Source: JBCAWW01 sp039024315 (GTDB lineage Bacteria; Bacteroidota; Bacteroidia; J057). Taken from it: a DNA stretch of 13,984 bases. Under the pieces are notes generated by a model. The model did not search any database, was not told where the DNA came from, and saw only the letters and a program-made list of their open reading frames with translations. Positions 6,640 through 12,654 of this stretch are shown piece after piece (within the stretch, counting starts at the first letter, position 1; the number at the start of each line of letters is the position of its first letter). The position numbers were made by a program, and so were the translations under genes. The stretch is taken from positions 1 to 13,984 of the forward strand of contig JBCCQN010000212.1 in the NCBI GenBank assembly GCA_039024315.1. Reading direction: 5' to 3'.

Positions 6640-8055
6640 ATGAGAAGAATCGCTTTAATCCTGTCCCTTACGCTATTACTGGGTATCAATACTGCCTTTA
6701 GCCCCAATCTCAATACCATCAGCCTAGCCACGCAACAATCTGTCGTGATCGTAGAAGCTAGTTTTGGTAGCATGGTCAAATCATCTTCTGGCTTTTGCTG
6801 GTTGGATGCCAATCATGTGGTCACCACTTTGCACGGGGTAGCAGGCAGCCAATCGATCAAGGTAAAGCAAGGAAATCAAGCGATTCCCGCTAGTTTGGAG
6901 CGGATTTTATTGAAAGGAGATCTTGCCCTATTACGCCTTTCGCGAACGCTCAATGCGGCTCCGCTTCGCCATAGAGACGTGGAGGTTACGCCTATGAATG
7001 CAAACTTGTACGAAATTCAAGGTTATCCTTCAAAAATGAGTCTTTTGGATACCAAAAGAGCGGAATTCAAGCGCTATGCGAATCCTCCTTTTCTTAGAGA
7101 CATGATTTCCCATAACAACAAACTGCGTAACGAAGTCAGGTCTCAAGGATATCCAAACGAGAACATTAGAATTTTTGGTTTGGAGACCACGATTATTCCT
7201 GGTCATTCTGGTTCTCCGATAGTTGATAATCAGGGAACGGTAGTTGCGATTGCAGATGGGGGGCTGCACAACGGAGTGGCGGGATTGAATTGGGCCATCC
7301 CAGCCTCGAACTTAAATCAATTGAGAAACTCTACGGATCCGATAGGAGGTGCCCGAGAAAGTCAACTCGATATTTTGCACAGCTCTGGAGACCCTAGTAG
7401 AAATGTGGGTGGCAGGACTACTGATCACGCTATATTTGAAGCGGACACCAAAATGGCTGAAATCATTGCTACCCTTCCAGATGATGTGGTCCGAGGCTTG
7501 GCCCAAATGATGAAGGATCCTTCATTTACTTCCTTGGGAATCTCGTGGAATCGCGATCTTTTAGATCGAGAGGTATCCGTTTATATGGATTATAGCACCG
7601 GACTTTCCTTTACCCTACCTAAGAATTGTAAATTGAGTATTGCTGATGATTTTTATGGGGTCACAGATGTGGGGCTAAAAAATGGGGGCATTTACAAAGG
7701 ATCCTCGGGCAAAGTTAATTATGCTATCAAAACCGAAAAGTTTGACTCCTACAGCCAAGCGAGAGCAGCTTTAAAAAATAATGTTCAAAAAGCCATGGCT
7801 AGCACTGTAGATCACTCAGGCAGTGAGCAGGCACTAGAAGATGTTGGTTATTACCAAGTGGAATATTATACCTTCTACGATCAGTATGACAATCAATTGG
7901 AAGGGATTTTGATGGCATTTCAATTAGGAGAAATCATCTTTATTAGCGACGCTTATCTTGCTGTCGCACCAGGAAATAGCAGTGAAGAGCGTACAGCAGG
8001 GGTTAAGTTACTGGCTCAATTCTTCGACTTTTTGGTAACCATGCAATCATATTAA
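6640..8055 (+). CDS. Exported trypsin-like serine protease with unrecognised C-terminal domain
   Basis: A 471-residue S1-family (chymotrypsin fold, HtrA-like branch) peptidase. An N-terminal signal peptide (MRRIALILSL plus hydrophobic residues to about 20) sends it to the periplasm or beyond. The catalytic triad is readable in order: H65 in VVTTLHGVA, D94 in KGDLALLRL, and S190 in PGHSGSPIVD. The motif GxSGSP replaces the usual GxSGGP. The protease domain ends at about residue 228 (NWAIPASNL). The remaining 240 residues contain no PDZ domain or other domain I recognise; they look alpha/beta, with segments such as STGLSFTLPKNC and GYYQVEYYTFYD that may form a substrate-binding or regulatory unit. 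The N-terminal hydrophobic segment is intact and the ATG is preceded by a dyad and a -7-like box. It is the first gene of a three-gene + strand group. A 64-nt hairpin separates it from the next gene, which lies in the same reading frame. Confidence 0.82.
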   Translation: MRRIALILSLTLLLGINTAFSPNLNTISLATQQSVVIVEASFGSMVKSSSGFCWLDANHVVTTLHGVAGSQSIKVKQGNQAIPASLERILLKGDLALLRLSRTLNAAPLRHRDVEVTPMNANLYEIQGYPSKMSLLDTKRAEFKRYANPPFLRDMISHNNKLRNEVRSQGYPNENIRIFGLETTIIPGHSGSPIVDNQGTVVAIADGGLHNGVAGLNWAIPASNLNQLRNSTDPIGGARESQLDILHSSGDPSRNVGGRTTDHAIFEADTKMAEIIATLPDDVVRGLAQMMKDPSFTSLGISWNRDLLDREVSVYMDYSTGLSFTLPKNCKLSIADDFYGVTDVGLKNGGIYKGSSGKVNYAIKTEKFDSYSQARAALKNNVQKAMASTVDHSGSEQALEDVGYYQVEYYTFYDQYDNQLEGILMAFQLGEIIFISDAYLAVAPGNSSEERTAGVKLLAQFFDFLVTMQSY

Positions 8056-8061
8056 TCTGGC

Positions 8062-8125
8062 GCTTAGAGAGGGCTTAAGCTTTAAAGCTTTTTGCTATTG
8101 CTAAAAAGCTGGACCCTCTCAAAGC
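8062..8125. other. Long imperfect hairpin between protease and SUMF1 genes
   Basis: The outer arms GCTTAGAGAGGG (8062-8073) and CCCTCTCAAAGC (8114-8125) pair at 11 of 12 positions. The inner arms AGCTTTTTGC (8086-8095) and GCTAAAAAGCT (8100-8110) pair around a TATT loop with one bulged T. A 14-bp perfect palindrome, AAGCTTTAAAGCTT (8077-8090), offers an alternative fold. No T-run follows in either direction, so an intrinsic terminator is uncertain. An mRNA processing or stability structure, or a scar of a rearrangement, is equally possible. Confidence 0.65.
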
Positions 8126-8151
8126 CAAGAACCTAGGCATCGATATCCCTA

Positions 8152-9786
8152 ATGCTCAACTACGAACTGGCTCACGATAGTATTGCCCGACAAGTTTTTG
8201 ACAAAGCGTCGGTAGAGTCCCGTACGCGCCGCAAAATGGAGCGATTTATCCGAGAGCGCCATCAGGCATTTTTGGATCGAGGCGTAGGTTTGACGACTGA
8301 CGATCTTGACTATATCAAACCCTTTTTAGGGCAGGTCAACATTAGCCGTGAAATAGAAAGCTTTATCAGACAAGAGCAAAAGAGTCTCTTACGGCAAAAG
8401 CAAAAGAGACGTCTGTTGGTTGCTGGTGTTATCGTGGCCTTGAGCTTTTTTTCCTTCATTGCCGCTTGGCAATGGTATGCGGCAGACAAAGCCAAATCTG
8501 TAGCACAGCAAGAAAAAACACGAGCAGAGGAAAAAGAAGCGGAAGCCATCGCTGCCAGTAAGGAAGCGATTCGCCAGAAAGGACTAGCTGATTCTGCCAG
8601 TGTCTTTGCCACCGAGCAGCGCGATATAGCCGTGGAAGCCCAGCAAGAAGCTGAGTACCGCTTGGCGCAAGTAATGCAGGAAAAAGCCCTCAGAGCCAAT
8701 ATCTTGTTAGTTCAGTTTCCTGAGGCCATTGAGCAATTGGACTTTGGCCGAGCCTATCAAATTGTTGATGAAATCTTGGTCGTAAATGCTCGCCCAAGAG
8801 CAAGCAGGGCGGCAGTGGCCGAAATGATCTATTATTTTGCGTTAACTGACCAGCTCAAGGAAGCTTTCCTCTTAATAGAGAAAGCCAATAGGTTGATATC
8901 TCCGGCAAAGCTGAGTAGCGTGGCTGACTCTGCAAAAGCAGCAAAGGCAAGCGTTCAGCGAAGCTTGTCTCAAACCGAGTGGAAAGCCATGGCACGCAAG
9001 TACTTCCCTCACCTGATCAATGTGGACGCCAATACTTTTTGGATGGGTGGGAGGCCTGATGAAAGGTCTTTTCGCAAGGATGAGCAGCAACATCAGGTAA
9101 AACTCAAATCCTACGCCTTAGCGCAAACAGAGCTTAGTACGCTGCAATATTATGTTTATGCCCAAGCAGCAAATGTCAGTATGCCTAAAACAACATGGGC
9201 GCAAAAAGCCTCCTTACCGATTTCAAATATTAGCTGGTATGATGCCCTCCATTACTGCAATTGGTTGAGCACTCAATTGGGGGTTCCTCCAGTCTATGAA
9301 ATTGATGCTCAGACAAAAAAAGTAGTCTGGCAGGAAGCAAGCAATGGGTTTAGATTACCAACGGAAGCCGAGTGGATGTGTGCCGCAGGCGGAGGAAAAA
9401 CCAATATCGAAGTAGCGTACAATCCTAACCGCTACGCTGGTGGTAACGAAATTGGTATAGTGGGTTGGGCCAAAAGCAATAGTCAATCTCAGCCCCAAAA
9501 GGTGGGCAGTCTTTTACCCAACGAGTGGGGCTTTTACGATATGACCGGTAACGTATGGGAGTGGTGTTGGGATTTGTACGATGCCCAATACTACCAAACT
9601 TGTCTAGCGCAAGGCGTAGTAGCTGATCCCAAAGGCCCCAAAAATGATGGAACCTTTACAGAATATGTCAATCTCGGTGGAGGCTTTGATTCGCGTGCCG
9701 TTGAATGCCGGATAAACAATAGAAGCCATAATCTCCCTGCAACTACTTACGGAATCGGGCTTAGAATCTGTCAATCCTTGCCTTGA
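8152..9786 (+). CDS. Membrane-anchored SUMF1/FGE-like protein with STAND-type N-terminal remnant
   Basis: A 544-residue protein. Residues 1-75 (YELAHDSIARQVF, then DRGVGLTTDDLDYI) resemble the segment that follows the winged-helix region in Bacteroidota STAND/nSTAND NTPases, but no P-loop NTPase precedes it here. KQKRR leads into one transmembrane helix (about 87-106), predicted N-in/C-out. An Ala/Glu/Lys-rich coiled coil follows (about 108-180), then a helical TPR-like stretch (181-270) and a SUMF1/FGE-sulfatase fold domain (about 286-542) with the family landmarks GFRLPTEAEWMCAA (399-412), YDMTGNVWEWCWD (462-474), GGGFDSRAVECR and GIGLRIC. Of the FGE cysteine pair (CxxxxC), the first position is S514 and only C519 remains, so formylglycine-generating activity is unlikely and a binding or scaffold role is favoured. 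An in-frame stop at 8134-8136 limits any upstream extension, so ATG 8152 is the only reasonable start. The next gene begins 26 bp downstream. Confidence 0.8.
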   Translation: MLNYELAHDSIARQVFDKASVESRTRRKMERFIRERHQAFLDRGVGLTTDDLDYIKPFLGQVNISREIESFIRQEQKSLLRQKQKRRLLVAGVIVALSFFSFIAAWQWYAADKAKSVAQQEKTRAEEKEAEAIAASKEAIRQKGLADSASVFATEQRDIAVEAQQEAEYRLAQVMQEKALRANILLVQFPEAIEQLDFGRAYQIVDEILVVNARPRASRAAVAEMIYYFALTDQLKEAFLLIEKANRLISPAKLSSVADSAKAAKASVQRSLSQTEWKAMARKYFPHLINVDANTFWMGGRPDERSFRKDEQQHQVKLKSYALAQTELSTLQYYVYAQAANVSMPKTTWAQKASLPISNISWYDALHYCNWLSTQLGVPPVYEIDAQTKKVVWQEASNGFRLPTEAEWMCAAGGGKTNIEVAYNPNRYAGGNEIGIVGWAKSNSQSQPQKVGSLLPNEWGFYDMTGNVWEWCWDLYDAQYYQTCLAQGVVADPKGPKNDGTFTEYVNLGGGFDSRAVECRINNRSHNLPATTYGIGLRICQSLP

Positions 9787-9812
9787 ACCCTCAAAATTAA
9801 ACTAGATAAGTA

Positions 9813-10664
9813 ATGGATAATGCACCCATAACTTCGCGAAACGATGCAAGCAAATTTACGCTTAGTGGCCTGAGCTTTGGTTTGCTTAGTGGCTTTGTCA
9901 TAGCCCTTTTTCCCAGTCCCATGGTGATGGCTAGCTTGCTGCTCGTTTTGGGAATCTTAGCTGGCGTTGCCTTGTTTCAGCATAAGGAGGGAAAGCAAAG
10001 TCAGACTTTTCTCTTTTTGGTCAGTTATAGCCTCTCTAGTCTCCTGGTATTGGGTATCGGACACTTCAACGATTGGGATCAAACACAGGTAGAATCCCCT
10101 GAACTAGTAAGCTTAGCACCAAGCAATTCGTCGCCAAGTATCCCAGAAATTGTGATCAAACCGCCAGTATTTGAAGCGCCTACCTATTATCCACCCAAAT
10201 ATCCTGCGCCCGTCTATAGAGAAGCAAGTGCTGAGAAAGCAGCCAACTCTAAGCCCAGTATAGGTGCGCAAAGCAGCCAAGAAGATGAGCCCGTTTTTTT
10301 CAACTCCTCAACCGAAAGATCTTTTGCTAAGGAGCTAAGCCCCCAAGAGGCGGATGAAGATTTGGTGCAAATGGGCTATCGCTATCAAGACACCGAAGAA
10401 GATGCTCTGGTGAGATTAGGTCAGACGATCCAATCTTTTCCCGAAGACCAGCAATTAGCGCTTTATTATCAAATGTATGAGATCATCTCGGCCTTTGAGG
10501 TGGTGCAAAAAGCCAAAGAAAAAGAAGGTTTTTGTGCGACAGACAATCCCAATGTGATGGAGCAAATTTTTGCGGTAATAGATCGTACTACCGGCGGCCA
10601 AAAGACCACAGAGCTAGTCCACCTTTTAGAAGACGTAATTTGTCTAATGCAGGGACAAGAATAA
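9813..10664 (+). CDS. Orphan three-helix membrane protein with proline-rich tail
   Basis: I do not recognise a family for this 283-residue protein. Three hydrophobic helices are visible at about 17-33, 37-56 and 66-84. The positive residues K14 and the HKEGK loop (57-61) predict N-in, leaving a tail of about 200 residues in the periplasm. The tail starts with a Ser/Pro-rich, probably disordered stretch (about 100-160) with a PPVFEAPTYYPPKYPAPVY run, then an acidic helical domain (about 172-283) with two lone cysteines (C241, C277). The spacing of 26 bp after the SUMF1-like gene suggests cotranscription, and that gene's main domain would also be periplasmic. A membrane partner or anchor of the SUMF1 protein or the protease is a reasonable guess, but nothing in the sequence proves it. 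The gene ends 5 bp before a strong hairpin shared with the convergent metalloprotease gene. Confidence 0.75.
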   Translation: MDNAPITSRNDASKFTLSGLSFGLLSGFVIALFPSPMVMASLLLVLGILAGVALFQHKEGKQSQTFLFLVSYSLSSLLVLGIGHFNDWDQTQVESPELVSLAPSNSSPSIPEIVIKPPVFEAPTYYPPKYPAPVYREASAEKAANSKPSIGAQSSQEDEPVFFNSSTERSFAKELSPQEADEDLVQMGYRYQDTEEDALVRLGQTIQSFPEDQQLALYYQMYEIISAFEVVQKAKEKEGFCATDNPNVMEQIFAVIDRTTGGQKTTELVHLLEDVICLMQGQE

Positions 10665-10669
10665 GGCTA

Positions 10670-10711
10670 GCTTTAGCCACTAGCGCACAAAGTTTCTCGC
10701 GTGGCTAAAGC
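10670..10711. terminator. Shared bidirectional hairpin terminator between convergent genes
   Basis: Perfect 11-bp arms GCTTTAGCCAC (10670-10680) and GTGGCTAAAGC (10701-10711) flank a 20-nt loop. The loop contains a further GCG/CGC pair next to the stem. The left arm starts 6 bp after the stop of the orphan membrane protein. The right arm lies inside the last codons of the metalloprotease, and the loop includes its TAG stop. There is no long T-run on either side, so the role as terminator rests on position and stem strength. Confidence 0.55.
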
Positions 10712-12539
10712 CACCATCATCGGTAATCCGCATTTGATAATTGCCTCGCTGAAGATCGCGTAGATTTAATTCAATTGGATCGCCATCTTGGAGGAAGAAA
10801 GGATCATAAGCAACCTCTAGTTCGCCTTGGAGATCCAAAATTTCTATCTTGATCATGGAAGAAGTGCCCAAGTCAATATTGATCGTAGCCGAGGCATTGG
10901 TAGGATTCATTTTAATGCTAAAATAATCCTCATCGACAGATTTGGTTGCCATCCTAGCCGTACCACTACGACCCGCCACAAATGATTTTACTTCCGAAAA
11001 GGGCCCCTTGCGGCCATCAGCAAAATTGGCTTGCACTCGGTAAAAGTATCTTACCCCAGGGCTCAAGCTATAGACATTGACATAGGTCTCGTTCAAGGTT
11101 TTGCTGTAAACCTTTTTGGAGCCACTAGATTTATACTGCACCTTATAGCTCACTGCTTGTGAAACTTTGGACCAGTTAAGTTGCGCCTGATTGCCAAACT
11201 CATCTGAGATAAAGAGATTGGTCGGATAGCTAGTGGTGCTGGTATTGCTCACCCCCACGATAGGCGAAGCACTATTGTCCTCACAGCCGGAGGTGCGAAA
11301 TAGCTTAGAATCTGAATAGCTACTATTGATACCTGCGACGGTACTCTGAATCTGAAATTCATAGTCGGTACAGGCCTCCAGTCGAGTGGCATTGACGAAA
11401 GTACGATCAAAGGTCTTGCTGGCCCAATTGGGCTCGCCGATAGCCCTAAAACGCGCCGTATAGGAATCTGCACCGGCTACTGGTGACCAGCTCAAGCGAG
11501 CGCTTAGTTCGGTAACTTCGGTGGCATTGAGGAGTTGAGGGGCGGCTGCTACTACGGGGGTATTTGATTCTAATCCTTTGGTAAAGAGCATCTGGCGTCG
11601 ATAACCTCCTGGGGCGAATAGGGCTCGCATACGCTCGGATTGGCCAAAGGTAAAGATGTTCATACAGGCATCATCGGTATAATCCATAAAGTTTGAGATC
11701 ATTGCCGGACCCCCATCACAGGCCTGAGCATGATGCATACAGCCATAGTGAGCGTCTGCCACAGGAGGAGTATCCGCAACAAAGTCATCGGTTTCACAGG
11801 GACCATCGCCCCAAATGTGTTTGAGGTTGAGCCAGTGTCCTACCTCATGCGTACAAGTACGCCCTTGGTCAAAGGGTGCTCTGACGGTACCCATAGTGCC
11901 AAAAAACTTGTAGTCAATGACTACTCCATCAGCTTCCACCGGCCCTCCGCCAGGAAACTGAGCGTAGCCAAGCATACCTGCCCCCAATTTACATACCCAA
12001 ATGTTGAGATAAGACTTAGTGTCCCAAGCATCCATACCTCCCATAGCACTATACTTCACACCATTATTGGAGGGCGAAAAGAGGGCTTGGTTGGAACGAG
12101 TACGAGTGATACCGTTGGTTGGATTGCCGTATGGGTCTTGAGAGGCAAGCTTAAAGGCTATTTTAGAATTGGCTGCAGCCCCCAAAAATTCGGCCGGCGT
12201 ATCAAAGCGGTCGGCATTGGTACGACCAAAATCTTCATTTAAGACATCAATCTGAGAGCGGATCTGCTCATCAGAAATATTTTGTACGTCTTGGTTATAA
12301 ACTACGTGTACTACCACTGGTATGCTGACCACTCCTAGCATATCGCCTCTGGCGGAACGCACATTCTCGGCGGTTCGCATCTCCACTTCCCTCATCTTGT
12401 AACGGACAGCAGGATTGGATTGCAGCTGCGTGTTCAAGTACTCAGTGGTTGAGCATGAACGTCGAGTTTGAGCCTGTAGAGGGAGTTGAGCACTGAAAAA
12501 ACTCAATAACAGGGTAAGAATGAGCAGATTTCGCATCAT
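10680..12539 (-). CDS. T9SS-secreted M43 (cytophagalysin/pappalysin-type) metalloprotease
   Basis: A 619-residue secreted zinc endopeptidase. Numbering is from the ATG at 12539. A signal peptide (about 1-24) ends near LPLQAQ. A short prosegment carries RRSCS (27-31), a candidate cysteine switch as in ulilysin-type proenzymes. The zinc motif HEVGHWLNLKH spans residues 231-241, and the Met-turn is in NFMDYTDD (M285). The cysteines in GRTCTHE, GPCETDD and YGCMHHAQAC could form the disulfides usual in M43. Two fibronectin III-like domains follow (about 333-417 and 438-522). The last 80 residues (about 540-619, with DLQGELEVAY and LQRGNYQMRI) fit a T9SS type A sorting domain, which implies outer-membrane export. 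A TTG at 12545 would add two residues, but the ATG at 12539 or 12536 begins a more typical signal peptide. It lies downstream of the amidohydrolase gene by about 100 bp with a possible terminator between, so it may have its own promoter. Confidence 0.92.
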   Translation of the reverse strand: MMRNLLILTLLLSFFSAQLPLQAQTRRSCSTTEYLNTQLQSNPAVRYKMREVEMRTAENVRSARGDMLGVVSIPVVVHVVYNQDVQNISDEQIRSQIDVLNEDFGRTNADRFDTPAEFLGAAANSKIAFKLASQDPYGNPTNGITRTRSNQALFSPSNNGVKYSAMGGMDAWDTKSYLNIWVCKLGAGMLGYAQFPGGGPVEADGVVIDYKFFGTMGTVRAPFDQGRTCTHEVGHWLNLKHIWGDGPCETDDFVADTPPVADAHYGCMHHAQACDGGPAMISNFMDYTDDACMNIFTFGQSERMRALFAPGGYRRQMLFTKGLESNTPVVAAAPQLLNATEVTELSARLSWSPVAGADSYTARFRAIGEPNWASKTFDRTFVNATRLEACTDYEFQIQSTVAGINSSYSDSKLFRTSGCEDNSASPIVGVSNTSTTSYPTNLFISDEFGNQAQLNWSKVSQAVSYKVQYKSSGSKKVYSKTLNETYVNVYSLSPGVRYFYRVQANFADGRKGPFSEVKSFVAGRSGTARMATKSVDEDYFSIKMNPTNASATINIDLGTSSMIKIEILDLQGELEVAYDPFFLQDGDPIELNLRDLQRGNYQMRITDDGGFSHARNFVR

Positions 12540-12629
12540 AGCCAAATTCTTTAAGAGTACGTAGTTTGTAGAGAAAACAGGTAAAGTTTTATCAGGCGGT
12601 AGGAGTTAAGTTGGATAAACGAGATTTTG

Positions 12630-12654
12630 AAAGGGAGGTTTCGCTACTCCTTTT
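12630..12654 (-). terminator. Weak candidate terminator at the end of the amidohydrolase gene
   Basis: AAAGGGAG (12630-12637) and CTCCTTTT (12647-12654) pair at 7 of 8 positions around a 9-nt loop. The hairpin overlaps the last codons and the TAG stop of the minus-strand gene. Its strength is low and no clean T-run follows on the minus strand. Confidence 0.3.

Noticed and set aside
9650..9786. Variable region of a diversity-generating retroelement at the SUMF1 C-terminus
   Set aside because: The C-type-lectin-like fold and final GIGLRIC fit a DGR target, but there is no AAY-codon clustering, no template repeat and no reverse transcriptase in the window.
8152..9786. Annotation as formylglycine-generating enzyme
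   Set aside because: The first of the paired catalytic cysteines is a serine and no sulfatase gene is nearby.
11730..12242. 170-codon + strand ORF
   Set aside because: Fully antisense to the catalytic domain of the metalloprotease and without recognisable protein character.
12540..12545. TTG at 12545 as the metalloprotease start
   Set aside because: ATG codons two and three codons later give a normal signal peptide; TTG starts are rare.
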